DNA of 64,000 nucleotides, taken from positions 620,001-684,000 of the forward strand of contig NZ_JBJJBQ010000001.1 in NCBI RefSeq assembly GCF_045446075.1. The letters are read 5' to 3'. Below, one piece after another: positions 34,113-43,128 of the stretch. The DNA comes from Flavisericum labens (lineage in GTDB: Bacteria; Bacteroidota; Bacteroidia; Flavobacteriales; Flavobacteriaceae). Below the pieces are notes generated by a model. The model made no database searches. It was not told where the DNA came from and saw nothing but the letters and a program-made list of their open reading frames with translations. Made by a program: the position numbers and the translations under genes. Position 1 is the first letter of the stretch. Each line of letters starts with the position of its first letter.

Positions 34113-34751
34113 ATGATTTCAAATTTTAGTTTTAATACCAAGAATTGGCTGTTAGGATTTGTGTTATTTTATAGTGTTTCGCTATTAGCTCAAGGTGATA
34201 CCAATACGATAAAAGCACAATTTGCTTTAGGGGTGAATACCCCGTCTTCTAATGGTTTTGTTAACAATTTTGAGGCTAATTCGGTTAATTTCCCGAGTAT
34301 TAATTTGGGCTTGCAGTATATGTTTAAACCCAAATGGGGGGCAAAATTGGATTTTGGCTACAACCGGTTTTCTAATCTAGAAAATACCCCAGAATTTAAA
34401 CTTAATTATTCACGCATTAATGCGCAATTGGTCTATGATGCTTCAGCAATCATGAGTTTTTCAAGACACATGGGGCTGTTTTTGCATGTTGGTCCTGGTT
34501 TTTCAATAATCAAGCCTTTGGGCAATTACGGGGACAACAAAACCTCATATTTAAATACTTTGGGCGGATTAGAACTACATTATGGTATTTCAGATAAATT
34601 ATCGGTGTATCTTGATGGCTCGTATATTTTTGGCTTTGGAAAGCGTTTTAGTCCAGTTTCTGAGGGCTTTGGGTCGTTTAACGGCGATTTACTAACCATT
34701 ACCATTGGCGCATCTATTTCGCTGAGTGGTTGCTATTACTGTGGAGATTAA
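34113..34751 (+). CDS. outer-membrane beta-barrel protein (OmpA-barrel-like)
   Basis: 212 residues with signal peptide (about 1-26, ending SLLAQ). Alternating strands with aromatic girdles (NLGLQYMFKPKWGAKLDFGYNRF, FLHVGPGFSIIKPLG, LELHYGISDKLSVYLDGSYIFGFG) make an eight-stranded porin-family barrel without an OmpA peptidoglycan domain. The stop codon overlaps the ruvC start by one base (TAATG), so it is co-expressed with ruvC. Confidence 0.75.
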   Translation: MISNFSFNTKNWLLGFVLFYSVSLLAQGDTNTIKAQFALGVNTPSSNGFVNNFEANSVNFPSINLGLQYMFKPKWGAKLDFGYNRFSNLENTPEFKLNYSRINAQLVYDASAIMSFSRHMGLFLHVGPGFSIIKPLGNYGDNKTSYLNTLGGLELHYGISDKLSVYLDGSYIFGFGKRFSPVSEGFGSFNGDLLTITIGASISLSGCYYCGD

Positions 34752-35302
34752 TGAAGGAACGAATTATTTTAGGCATAGATCCCGGAACTACCATTATGGG
34801 GTTCGGACTTATAAAAGTGGTGGGTAAAACCATGCAGTTTGTGCAACTTAATGAACTCGATTTAAAAAAGTATAGTGACCATTATTTAAAGCTGAAGCTG
34901 ATTTTTGAACGTACCATCGAATTGATTGATACGCACAAACCCGATGAAATCGCTATAGAGGCTCCCTTCTTTGGTAAAAATGTACAAAGTATGCTCAAGC
35001 TTGGCAGGGCACAAGGGGTGGCCATGGCGGCTGGTTTAAGCCGAGAAATACCCATAACAGAATATTTGCCAAAAAAAATAAAAATGGCCATTACGGGTAA
35101 CGGTAACGCCAGTAAAGAGCAAGTGGCTAAAATGCTTCAGAGCACTTTAGGATTAAAAACATTGCCCAAAAATTTAGATGCTACAGATGGCTTGGCGGCG
35201 GCAGTATGTCATTTTTACAATTCCGGTAGGGTTGAGGTTGGTAAAAGTTACTCGGGGTGGGATGCTTTTGTAAAACAGAATGAAGATCGGGTAAAAAAAT
35301 AA
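34751..35302 (+). CDS. ruvC: crossover junction endodeoxyribonuclease RuvC
   Basis: Holliday junction resolvase, 183 residues from the ATG at 34751, a normal length. Catalytic acids are visible: the Asp of GIDPGT, the Glu of IAIEAPFF, and the Asp pair in DATDGLAAAVCHF. The frame is also open from 34730, but that start lies inside the preceding gene. Works with RuvAB to resolve recombination intermediates; cytoplasmic. Its stop overlaps the hemW start by one base (TAATG). Confidence 0.97.
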   Translation: MKERIILGIDPGTTIMGFGLIKVVGKTMQFVQLNELDLKKYSDHYLKLKLIFERTIELIDTHKPDEIAIEAPFFGKNVQSMLKLGRAQGVAMAAGLSREIPITEYLPKKIKMAITGNGNASKEQVAKMLQSTLGLKTLPKNLDATDGLAAAVCHFYNSGRVEVGKSYSGWDAFVKQNEDRVKK

Positions 35303-36435
35303 TGGCCGGTATCTACATCCACATTCCATTTTGCAAGCAAGCTTGCTATTATTGTGATTTTCATTTTTCAACATCATTAAAGAAGAAAGACGAACTCCTT
35401 CAGTGTTTAGTGAAAGAATTGGAATTACGAAAAGAAGAATTTGAAAATCAAACAGTAGAAACTATATATTTTGGTGGCGGTACGCCATCTTTATTGTCGA
35501 TTAATGAATTGAGGTTATTGATTGAAACGGTCTATAAAAACTTTAAAGTTTGTAATAATCCTGAGATTACCTTGGAGGCCAATCCAGACGATTTATCTAA
35601 AAATCTAATAGTCCAACTATCTGAAAGTCCAGTTAACCGCTTAAGCATTGGTGTCCAATCGTTTTTTCAGCGTGATTTAAAATTAATGAACCGAGCACAC
35701 AATGCTGAGGAAGCCAAGGCGTGTTTAAGGGGCGCGACCAGCTATTTTGAAAATATTTCAATCGATTTAATCTATGGTATACCTGGGCTGAGCCATGAAG
35801 AATGGGTGGGGAATATCGAAACCGCATTGGCTTTTAATGTGCCCCATATTTCATGCTATGCATTAACTGTGGAACCAAAAACAGCTTTAGACTCGTTAAT
35901 CAAGAAAGGCATAATCGAAAATGTTGATGACGATTTGGCGCAACTGCAGTTTGAGATACTGGTTGAAAAGTTAGAAGAATCTGGTTTTATTCATTATGAA
36001 TTGTCCAATTTTGGCAAACCCAACTATTTCAGCAAAAACAATTCGGCTTATTGGCAAGGTAAGCCCTATTTGGGTATTGGTCCTTCGGCACATTCATTCG
36101 ATGGAAACCATCGAAGTTGGAACGTAAGAAACAATTCAAAATACATAAAAGGCATTGAGCAAAACATATTGCCTATGGAAAGGGAAACGCTTTCGGTGAC
36201 CGATAAATACAACGAATATGTAATGACGGGTTTACGGACTATTTGGGGTGTTTCAATAAAAAAAATAGAAGAGGAGTTTGGTGAAAATTATAAAAAATAC
36301 TTAATAAAACAATCCCGAATTTACATTAACCAAGATTTATTGTATATTGAAGATAACAAACTATTAACCACAAAAAAAGGTAAGTTTTTAAGCGACGGTA
36401 TCGCATCCAGCCTTTTTAAAATTAATTTAACTTGA
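35302..36435 (+). CDS. hemW: radical SAM protein HemW (heme chaperone)
   Basis: 377 residues. Radical SAM cluster motif CKQACYYC near residues 11-18 (CX3CX2C), GGGTPS, the LSIGVQSF segment and an ISCYALTVEPKTAL stretch place it in the HemN/HemW group. HemW is thought to hand heme to respiratory proteins rather than oxidise coproporphyrinogen; the sequence lacks the extra N-terminal region of true HemN. In this window it may serve heme supply for the cytochromes. Start overlaps ruvC by one base. Confidence 0.93.
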   Translation: MAGIYIHIPFCKQACYYCDFHFSTSLKKKDELLQCLVKELELRKEEFENQTVETIYFGGGTPSLLSINELRLLIETVYKNFKVCNNPEITLEANPDDLSKNLIVQLSESPVNRLSIGVQSFFQRDLKLMNRAHNAEEAKACLRGATSYFENISIDLIYGIPGLSHEEWVGNIETALAFNVPHISCYALTVEPKTALDSLIKKGIIENVDDDLAQLQFEILVEKLEESGFIHYELSNFGKPNYFSKNNSAYWQGKPYLGIGPSAHSFDGNHRSWNVRNNSKYIKGIEQNILPMERETLSVTDKYNEYVMTGLRTIWGVSIKKIEEEFGENYKKYLIKQSRIYINQDLLYIEDNKLLTTKKGKFLSDGIASSLFKINLT

Positions 36436-37181
36436 TAGCAACCATACAATACAATTCTAGAAAACTTCAAATAGATTTAAGCAAACCACTCGATATTTCC
36501 ATACCAATTAGAGCTTCAAAAGATAATGTAACAGCTTGGTATGTTGATGAACCAAAAATTGAACCCGTAAATGATGGTGAGTGGATTGCCACTGTAAAAG
36601 AAGGGGCCTGTATAAATTTTAATAATATTACGTTTAATCCGCATGGGCACGGCACACATACCGAAAGTGCAGGGCACATTACTGAAAAAGTGCATTCGGT
36701 AAATAAGCATTTAAAACAGTTTTTCTTTTTAGCAGAAGTCATTACAGTAGCACCAGAACGCTTAAATGGTGATGCCGTAATTTCTAAAAAGCAAATAAGT
36801 TTTGCTTTGGGCAACAAAAAACGCGATGCACTGGTGATTCGCACCATGCCCAATACAACATCTAAAATGTCGAGACAATATTCGCATACCAATCCCACTT
36901 ATTTATTAAAGGATGCAGCTGTTTATTTACGTGAAAAAGGTATAAAACACCTATTAATAGATTTGCCGAGTGTGGATAAGGAAAAGGATGATGGTGAACT
37001 TTTGGCTCACAACGCCTTTTGGAATATCAAAGGAAAAATCCGTTTAGATGCTACAATTACCGAGCTCATTTATGTTCCAAACAAAGTGACGGACGGCGAG
37101 TATTTTTTAAACCTACAAATAGCCCCGTTTGAAAACGATGCTACCCCGAGCAAACCTGTTTTGTATCAAATAATAAATTAA
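36432..37181 (+). CDS. cyclase family protein (kynurenine formamidase-like)
   Basis: 249 residues. The cyclase-family metal motif HGHGTHTESAGH is clear (HxGTHxDxPxH type), with a second histidine region in DGELLAHNAFW. Related enzymes hydrolyse formamides or cyclic esters. The only plausible start is TTG at 36432, overlapping the HemW stop by 4 bp (TTGA); no ATG precedes the conserved region. Part of the chain from ruvC to the MmcQ gene. Substrate unknown. Confidence 0.8.
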   Translation: MIATIQYNSRKLQIDLSKPLDISIPIRASKDNVTAWYVDEPKIEPVNDGEWIATVKEGACINFNNITFNPHGHGTHTESAGHITEKVHSVNKHLKQFFFLAEVITVAPERLNGDAVISKKQISFALGNKKRDALVIRTMPNTTSKMSRQYSHTNPTYLLKDAAVYLREKGIKHLLIDLPSVDKEKDDGELLAHNAFWNIKGKIRLDATITELIYVPNKVTDGEYFLNLQIAPFENDATPSKPVLYQIIN

Positions 37182-37790
37182 ATGGAAACATTTTTAGGAA
37201 TTATAATTGGGGCTTTGGTATGTTTAGGTGTAGTAACCTATCTAAGGTCTATCAAGAGACAGCAGTTAGTAAATGCACAATCCACTATTCTTTTAGACAA
37301 AATAAAAAGGGTTTGTAAGTTTATAACTGTTGAAGGCGATTTTGCCGAAATATACCATTATGAAGATGTAAAGCAACGTTTTTTAAAACTTATTACAAGT
37401 AAAAAGAAGGCACTTGTGGTTATAAACGCCAAAGCACATGTAGGTTACGATTTGTCTAAAATAGAACTAAAGGCTGATACGGAGAGCAGAAAAATTTTTT
37501 TAGAGGATTTTCCACAACCCGAAGTACTGTCCATTGAAACCAATTTAAATTATTATGACAAATCTGATGGTCTGTTTAATAAGTTTGAAGCTGCCGATTT
37601 AACAGGGCTGCATAACGAAGCCAAAATACATATTCAAGAAAAAATTCCCGAAAGTGGATTGATTCAAGTGGCCCAACAAGAGGCTCTAGAAACTATTTTA
37701 CTTATAGAAACTATTGTAGAGACCATTGGCTGGAAACTCGATTACTCGGCTTTGAAGATAAACGATAAAAATCAAAAAAAGTTAAATTGA
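37182..37790 (+). CDS. DUF4230 membrane-anchored protein
   Basis: 202 residues. One N-terminal membrane helix (2-22) and a DUF4230 domain with FITVEGDFAEIYHYED, KKKALVVINAKAHVGYDLSKIEL and a helix toward the C-terminus. The domain is common and conserved in Bacteroidota, with unknown function. Starts directly after the cyclase gene (0 bp gap) and ends overlapping the MmcQ gene. Confidence 0.85.
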   Translation: METFLGIIIGALVCLGVVTYLRSIKRQQLVNAQSTILLDKIKRVCKFITVEGDFAEIYHYEDVKQRFLKLITSKKKALVVINAKAHVGYDLSKIELKADTESRKIFLEDFPQPEVLSIETNLNYYDKSDGLFNKFEAADLTGLHNEAKIHIQEKIPESGLIQVAQQEALETILLIETIVETIGWKLDYSALKINDKNQKKLN

Positions 37791-38149
37791 ATATTGAGCA
37801 AATAAGAACATATTGCCTCAGTAAAAAAGGAACCACTGAAGAATTTCCGTTTGACCAAGACACGCTCGTATTCAAAGTGCAGGGCAAAATGTTTGCATTG
37901 GCATCTTTAAAATGGTGGGAGCGGGGAGAAGCGGCTATTAATTTAAAGGCAGACCCCGAGTATTCAGAAGAACTTCGTGCCAATTATAACAGCGTCCGTC
38001 CGGGATATCATATGAGCAAAAAGCACTGGAACACACTATACTTAGACGAAGGTGAATTACCACCACATTTTATTAAAGAGTTAATAGACCATTCTTATGA
38101 TATGGTTTTAAAAGGACTTCCCAAAAAGGTTCGAGATACACTTATTTAG
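37787..38149 (+). CDS. MmcQ/YjbR family protein
   Basis: 120 residues. Start is TTG at 37787, overlapping the DUF4230 stop by 4 bp (TTGA); the protein then begins NIEQIRTYCLSKKGTTEEFPFD as expected. Contains FKVQGKMFALASLKWWERGEAAINLKADP and the typical PGYHMSKKHWNTLYLD segment. Family members share a CyaY-like fold and have been described as DNA-binding; the cellular role is unclear. Confidence 0.92.
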   Translation: MNIEQIRTYCLSKKGTTEEFPFDQDTLVFKVQGKMFALASLKWWERGEAAINLKADPEYSEELRANYNSVRPGYHMSKKHWNTLYLDEGELPPHFIKELIDHSYDMVLKGLPKKVRDTLI

Positions 38150-38296
38150 GCAAAAATCTATAAGTAACTATTTGTCAATAGGTTTTTTGTTGTATATTAG
38201 TACTTCCCTCAGTTCTAATTTTTATATAGCATAATCGAGCCCTTAAATCTTAAAGTAACCGTTAACTCATTTATTAACTTTAATATTTAACAGATT

Positions 38297-39127
38297 ATGA
38301 AAACAATCAATCAATTATTGTCGGTAATAGCTTTTGTGCTATTATTGTTCACACCTTCAATTAATTTCGCCCAAGAAGAATCCCCAAAAATGCCTGCTTA
38401 TATTGCTGTGACTACCATGCATTGGAATATGGATAAAGAGGATTTCAGCATGGACGAATGGAAGGCCACCGAAAAGGAATTTATAGATAAGGTGGTAAAA
38501 AAGAACGAATACATTCTTGGAGCATCAATGTACATGCATGAATTTACTCCAGACAATACCGAATTGGTTTCTGTGCAAACATTTGCCTCATGGGATGACA
38601 TGGACAAGTTTAGTGAAAGAAACGCCGAGTTAGCAAAAGAAGCATGGCCAGATGATGAAGCCCGCAAGGCATTTATGGAAAATCGTTTTTCATACTATTC
38701 AAATGAACATTCTGATGAGATTTATTCGCCAATTCCGGGAGCAAAATTAATGACAGAGACACCCGATAAGGATATGTTGTGCTATGTTAGAAAAACCCAT
38801 TTCGCATTTCCAGAAGATGGTTCGCAGGAAGAATTCAAGAAAATGAGAATGGAATTTATTGAAAAAGTCATCAATAAAAATGAATACATAAAAGCCTATT
38901 ATCCTCATGTTCATGCTTGGGGGTCGGATAGAACCGAGCACTTAGAAGCATTTTATATAGAATCTTGGGCAGATTTAGATAAAATGTATGACAGAAACGA
39001 AGAGCTAATGAAAGAAGCATGGCCAGATGAAGAAGAGCGAAAAGCCGGTGGCAAAGCATGGAGCAAATACTTTACTGGAGTACATGGTGATTATATGTAC
39101 AAATGGATAAACGGTCTTTCAAAATAA
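38297..39127 (+). CDS. secreted tandem-duplicated alpha-beta barrel protein
   Basis: 276 residues with a signal peptide (1-25, ending INFAQ). The mature protein is an internal duplication: about 38-135 and 155-255 share the pattern KNEYILGASMYMHE...FASWDDMDKFSERNAELAKEAWPDDEARK and KNEYIKAYYPHVHA...IESWADLDKMYDRNEELMKEAWPDEEERK. This fits a fused pair of NIPSNAP/ABM-like barrels. Single gene with a long leader and its own terminator. Function unknown; periplasmic. Confidence 0.65.
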   Translation: MKTINQLLSVIAFVLLLFTPSINFAQEESPKMPAYIAVTTMHWNMDKEDFSMDEWKATEKEFIDKVVKKNEYILGASMYMHEFTPDNTELVSVQTFASWDDMDKFSERNAELAKEAWPDDEARKAFMENRFSYYSNEHSDEIYSPIPGAKLMTETPDKDMLCYVRKTHFAFPEDGSQEEFKKMRMEFIEKVINKNEYIKAYYPHVHAWGSDRTEHLEAFYIESWADLDKMYDRNEELMKEAWPDEEERKAGGKAWSKYFTGVHGDYMYKWINGLSK

Positions 39128-39144
39128 ATTTTAAATAATCAATA

Positions 39145-39172
39145 AAAAGGGTGCCATTTGGCACCCTTTTTT
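39145..39172 (+). terminator. intrinsic terminator
   Basis: AAAAAGGGTGCC and GGCACCCTTTTTT form a 10-12 bp stem with a four-base loop, 18 bp after the stop of the duplicated-barrel gene. Confidence 0.9.
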
Positions 39173-39254
39173 ATTCGGCATATATCAATTAAAACACAAT
39201 ATCAGTTTGCGAAAACTGCAATTAGGCGTATTATTGCACCATAAAATTTCGCAT

Positions 39255-39833
39255 ATGAGTGTTTTACAAACCTTAAAAGATAGGAGCAATAATACCTGTG
39301 AACTTTGTAGTTCCGCAGAAGATTTAAGTCAATATACCATTCCACCATCCTTAAATGAAAATGTAAGTAATGACGTTTTGGTTTGTAAAACGTGTTTAAA
39401 CCAGATAAATGGCGATGCTGATATGGACCCAAATCACTGGCGTTGCTTGAATGACAGTATGTGGAGTGAGCATGCGGCCGTGCAAATTATGGCATGGCGA
39501 ATGTTGCAAAGATTGCGAAATGAAGGATGGCCAAAAGATTTGTTGGACATGATGTATCTTGATGAGGATACATTGGCTTTGGCGAGAGCTACCGGTGAAG
39601 ATAAAGATGAAAGTGAAAAAATAATTCACCGTGATGTTAATGGGGTTATTTTAGAAAATGGCGATAATGTAGTATTGGTAAAGGACTTAAAAGTTAAGGG
39701 TTCTAGTTTGGTAGCTAAACAAGGAACGTCTGTTAGAAATATTCGTTTAGACAATGAAAATGCCAACTATATTGAAGGTAAGGTTGACAAACAGCACATA
39801 GTTATTATTACAAAATATGTGAAGAAAACTTAA
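39255..39833 (+). CDS. PhnA-like zinc-ribbon protein
   Basis: 192 residues from the ATG at 39255. The N-terminal zinc ribbon has two cysteine pairs (NTCELCSS and LVCKTCLN) and the C-terminal domain (about 140-190, HRDVNGVILENGDNVVLVKDLKVKGS) is the PhnA fold. The family was named after the E. coli phn operon but is not needed for phosphonate use; the true role is uncertain. The frame starts 16 codons earlier (39207), but that part shows no homology. Overlaps the end of a small convergent frame by 4 bp. Confidence 0.85.
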   Translation: MSVLQTLKDRSNNTCELCSSAEDLSQYTIPPSLNENVSNDVLVCKTCLNQINGDADMDPNHWRCLNDSMWSEHAAVQIMAWRMLQRLRNEGWPKDLLDMMYLDEDTLALARATGEDKDESEKIIHRDVNGVILENGDNVVLVKDLKVKGSSLVAKQGTSVRNIRLDNENANYIEGKVDKQHIVIITKYVKKT

Positions 39834-39970
39834 TCTTCGTTTTTCTTTTTAAAAAAGCCAAACCCCAGAGGAAACATAAATATAAGAAACAGATATCTAC
39901 CTGTTATTAGCCCAAAAATAGTTATGGTAGCCAATACGACCATGAGAATAACCTTGTGATTATATTCCAT
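39830..39970 (-). CDS. small membrane protein of 46 residues
   Basis: A 46-codon frame encodes two hydrophobic stretches (about 8-22 ILMVVLATITIFGLI and 27-40 FLIFMFPLGFGFF) followed by a positively charged tail KKKNED, a good two-helix small membrane protein with positive-inside topology. It is convergent with and overlaps the PhnA-like gene by 4 bp. No family name known; small frames of this sort are often missed. Confidence 0.45.
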   Translation of the reverse strand: MEYNHKVILMVVLATITIFGLITGRYLFLIFMFPLGFGFFKKKNED

Positions 39971-40048
39971 ATTATATAATTAACCGTTTCTTTTTTCAAT
40001 CAAAACTTAAAAACAGCAGAAATTTATAGGATGCCGAAGTATCGACAA

Positions 40049-40303
40049 TTATTTTCCAGTATGCGCTTCAGTTGGATGTGCTTTTTGGTAGTGTTCCAAA
40101 TTATCATACCAGACATAAATTAAACCATGACTGCTTTTAAATTTAACGAGTCACTTTTCCAATGTTCTTCCATATATTTCTCCAAGTTATTATTAGGCCA
40201 GGCTTTGCGTTTTTTTTATTGACCTAACATCGTTTTCAACATACGCTTGAAAAAAACTATTTAAAGCGCATACCAAACATAGAATTAAATCCAGTTTTTT
40301 CAT
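40049..40303 (-). pseudogene. frameshifted small secreted-protein gene
   Basis: Begins with a signal-like sequence MKKLDLILCLVCALNSFFQA, then runs into stops. In a different frame the end can be read as HGLIYVWYDNLEHYQKAHPT followed by a stop (TAA at 40049), preceded by MEEHWKSDSLNLKA in another frame. At least two frameshifts separate leader, middle and end. The pattern (WYDNLEHYQKAHP) resembles the alpha-beta barrel repeats of the gene at 38297 (SWADLDKMYDRN...AWP), so it could be a degraded relative. Confidence 0.55.
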
Positions 40304-40541
40304 TTGTAACTACTTAGGGTGTTTGTAATCATTAATTTTAAGAAAAGTAAAAGTTGCAAAATCTGATTACTAAAATAGGTTACTCATCGATCAAATTAAC
40401 ATGTATTTAGTTTTCGTCTAAGTTAAAATCTATTTGTCTAAAAAATTCTGCAATAACCTTTCTGTTTTTATATATTTATAACTCAATCAAACGATTGGTC
40501 TCCCTCAAGTTTTAAAATTTAACCGAAAAAACTCATGTGCT

Positions 40542-40820
40542 ATGGATTTAAAAATTACTAATTGTAACAATTTCTTCAAAATTAAAGGCAATCTTAACAA
40601 GGGCAACATTGGTTTATTTCAGAAAGAATTTAATAATATTTTTGATAAAACAAAAGGTGTTATAATAAGTGTTCAAGAAATAGAAAGTATGGATAAGTAT
40701 GGTGTTGAGGCTATTGCAAAATTGCATAACGAAGCTTTAATGAAAAACAAAAGATTTTCTATTGTTGGGTTTGGTTGCCAAGAGCTGTATGAGTATTTTC
40801 AAAATGCCACAGCGGCATAA
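40542..40820 (+). CDS. STAS-domain protein (anti-sigma antagonist-like)
   Basis: 92 residues, one STAS domain: strand-helix pattern GVIISVQEIESMDKYGVEAIAKLHNEA with Ser at the position of the phosphorylatable residue (ESMDKYGVEA), then KNKRFSIVGFGCQELYEYF. STAS proteins bind kinase/anti-sigma partners; none is adjacent here. Ends one base before the DUF4407 gene, in convergent orientation. Confidence 0.75.
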   Translation: MDLKITNCNNFFKIKGNLNKGNIGLFQKEFNNIFDKTKGVIISVQEIESMDKYGVEAIAKLHNEALMKNKRFSIVGFGCQELYEYFQNATAA

Positions 40821-41921
40821 TTAAAGAATATTTTTTTGTTTATTGTAAAAGGCATCGGCTTGCAGTTGCATAAGTTCTCTGGCTTTTTTGCGTTTGTATT
40901 GCTGCAATTCATCTTCCCTCTCAATATCGGCATAGATTCGGTCGTTAATGGCGTAATCTGTTTTTAACATAGCTTCACGTTGGTTTTTGTTTTGAAGCAA
41001 GTGGCTTTTAACAGCCTCTTCTTGGTCTTCCAATTTAAAATCGTACGCCCCTTTGGGAGAAAGTAGCTTAGCGAAAATGGGAGATGTTTCAATAGCCAAA
41101 AATAGCATGAATATAAATAATGAAGGCAACCAAGGAAGTTCACCTAATGCATTAACACGCGCCATCAAACCATCGAAATTATTGATTATGGGTTGTGTAT
41201 TCGACACTTTGTTATCGTAAGTAGTTTTTAATTGTGCAATTTGAGTTTCAATAGCTGTGATCTTAGTTTTATTTTCAGTCTTAAGTTGATTAAGTTCTTT
41301 CAACAAGGCGTCGTGTTTGTCTCGTTTTTCTTTGTAAACAGGACCTTTGCCTAAAAGCTTTGTGCCGGCTGTACCTTCAGCTTCCGCGATATAGGTATTG
41401 TAAAGTTGATTGACCTCTATTTCCTTTCCCACTATTTCATTTTTTAATTGGGTAATTTCGTTTTTAAGCTGAGAAATCGAAGGTTCAAACTGCTCTGCAA
41501 TCTGGGTTTTGTTTGCCAATGTCATCTCATTTTTTTGCTCCAAGAGTACTTGATTGATTTCTTTTTCAAAAATCTTTAATTCCAAAGGCTTTGATATTAC
41601 TAAAGCTATGATAATAGCCAACATGATTCTTGGCGTAGCCTGAATAAGTTCATCTATAACGTTCCCTGTTTTTTTTATGGTTGAAACAATATAGCGGTCT
41701 AAATTAAATATAAGAAATCCCCAAATCAAGCCGAAAAATATGGATGTAAAAAGGTTGTCGAAAACAGTAAAAAGAGCATAGCTGGAAGCAATAAAAGCCA
41801 TGACGGCCGTAAAGAAAACCGTAGCGCCAATGCCGGCATATTTATTTTGTTCTCCAGAAGAGCAACGCTCTAAAATTTGGGTGTCTGCACCCGAGCAGAT
41901 AATAAAAAATCGCTTTAACAT
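40821..41921 (-). CDS. DUF4407 membrane protein
   Basis: 366 residues: N-terminal membrane helices (about 25-90), a long periplasmic or cytoplasmic coiled coil rich in Lys/Glu (about 105-225, QLKNEITQLKNEIVGKEIEV and relatives), then a further helix (WLPSLFIFMLFLAIETSPIFAKLLSPKG) and a helical tail. This is the DUF4407 layout, unknown function. Coiled coil could mediate oligomerisation. Confidence 0.85.
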   Translation of the reverse strand: MLKRFFIICSGADTQILERCSSGEQNKYAGIGATVFFTAVMAFIASSYALFTVFDNLFTSIFFGLIWGFLIFNLDRYIVSTIKKTGNVIDELIQATPRIMLAIIIALVISKPLELKIFEKEINQVLLEQKNEMTLANKTQIAEQFEPSISQLKNEITQLKNEIVGKEIEVNQLYNTYIAEAEGTAGTKLLGKGPVYKEKRDKHDALLKELNQLKTENKTKITAIETQIAQLKTTYDNKVSNTQPIINNFDGLMARVNALGELPWLPSLFIFMLFLAIETSPIFAKLLSPKGAYDFKLEDQEEAVKSHLLQNKNQREAMLKTDYAINDRIYADIEREDELQQYKRKKARELMQLQADAFYNKQKNIL

Positions 41922-42157
41922 ATTGATTTATTTTGATTGATGATTGACTATTAGAACGTTAAAGCCAGCGATTTGTTACACTTTTTGTTTAAAAACTTTA
42001 AGCGATAAATTGTTCAAACCAAGAAATGTTGCCATCATAATTCCGAAAGTGTTTGGTGATTCTTAAAAAGTCTTGTTTGAGAAATATTTTCTTTGGAAAA
42101 CGCGACACGGCTACTCTTGTTTGCATTAATGTATTTGAGGTTAAAAATTTTGAGCGA

Positions 42158-43018
42158 TTATCTTTGTCGAGACCTTACACTCTCAATTAATACCGTCGCT
42201 AAAATTAGGGCGCCTCCAATAAAGGTGTTCGTATTTGGAACTTCATTTAAGAAAACAAACGCTATAATAATCCCGAAGATAGGCTGAACACTATTGATTA
42301 TACTAGCTGTACTTACCGAAAAATGTTTTAGACTGTTAATAAGCATGGTATGTCCAATGGCGGTAACTACGATGGCCAATAAAATTACATAAGGGTATTG
42401 GGTTACGATGTTTGAAGTATCCATAAAGAACAAAACAGGAAAAAGTAGAACACTTAAAATACTGGCTTGGTAGTACATAATTTGGGTACCGTTATAACCA
42501 GAGGTTAGTTTTTTTGAAATTATGTTTCGCAAGGCATAACATAGTGCTGATGATAAGCCGAACAGAATACCTTTGAAGTAGGTGTTTTCAAGACTGAATT
42601 CGGGAGCCATTATATACATGCCTGTTAAGACCATTAAGCCTAAAAAAATGTAAATGGGGTCGAATTTTGTTTTAAGAAACAGGGGTTCTAGAAAAGCCGT
42701 GAAAATAGGAAACACAAAAAGTGATAACATGCCTATGGCTACATTTGAAAGCTTGAGTGAATAGAAATAGAAAATCCAGTGTCCGCCCATAAGCAGTGAA
42801 CTTATAAATATGGAAAGCGCATCTTGTTTGGAATATATTTTTAAATTAAATTTTTTGTAAAAACAAAAACCCAACAGAAACAGAGCACCCAATATGGAAC
42901 GCCACCAGATAACAACGGGTGTTGGCATATCGATAAATTTTCCTAATGCTCCTGAAGCACTTATAAAAAGTGTGGCTAATGCAAGTTGAATAAGGTGGCT
43001 ACTGTGTTGGTTTTTCAT
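42158..43018 (-). CDS. EamA/DMT-superfamily transporter
   Basis: 286 residues with ten predicted helices and two EamA halves (about 10-140 and 155-280). The first half has the typical VVIWWRSILGALFLLG segment, the second LSSALCYALRNIISKKL and SLKHFSVSTASIINSVQPIFGIIIAFVFLNEV. Members export or import metabolites, amino acids or nucleotide-sugars; substrate cannot be told. Stands alone on the minus strand. Confidence 0.92.
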   Translation of the reverse strand: MKNQHSSHLIQLALATLFISASGALGKFIDMPTPVVIWWRSILGALFLLGFCFYKKFNLKIYSKQDALSIFISSLLMGGHWIFYFYSLKLSNVAIGMLSLFVFPIFTAFLEPLFLKTKFDPIYIFLGLMVLTGMYIMAPEFSLENTYFKGILFGLSSALCYALRNIISKKLTSGYNGTQIMYYQASILSVLLFPVLFFMDTSNIVTQYPYVILLAIVVTAIGHTMLINSLKHFSVSTASIINSVQPIFGIIIAFVFLNEVPNTNTFIGGALILATVLIESVRSRQR

Positions 43019-43041
43019 GCAGTGGTTTTCGGGTTTGGTAT

Positions 43042-43122
43042 TGCGCTAGGGATAGAAGAGTAAAGCCCACAGCGAGGTACGAGTGAGGACTTGAAACGGA
43101 TAGCCCGACCCTTGTGGGAGCG
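43042..43122. repeat. structured GC-rich intergenic element
   Basis: 81 bp between the EamA start and the dipeptidase stop. GCGCT (43042-43046) pairs with AGCGC (43118-43122), GGG with CCC next to it, and CCCACA (43065-43070) with TGTGGG (43112-43117); the interior carries GGATAGCCCGACCC. From memory very similar blocks (GGGATAGAAG...GATAGCCCGACCC) occur many times in other flavobacterial genomes, so it may be a REP-like or RNA element. Only one copy is in this window. Confidence 0.5.
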
Positions 43123-43128
43123 CCCAAA

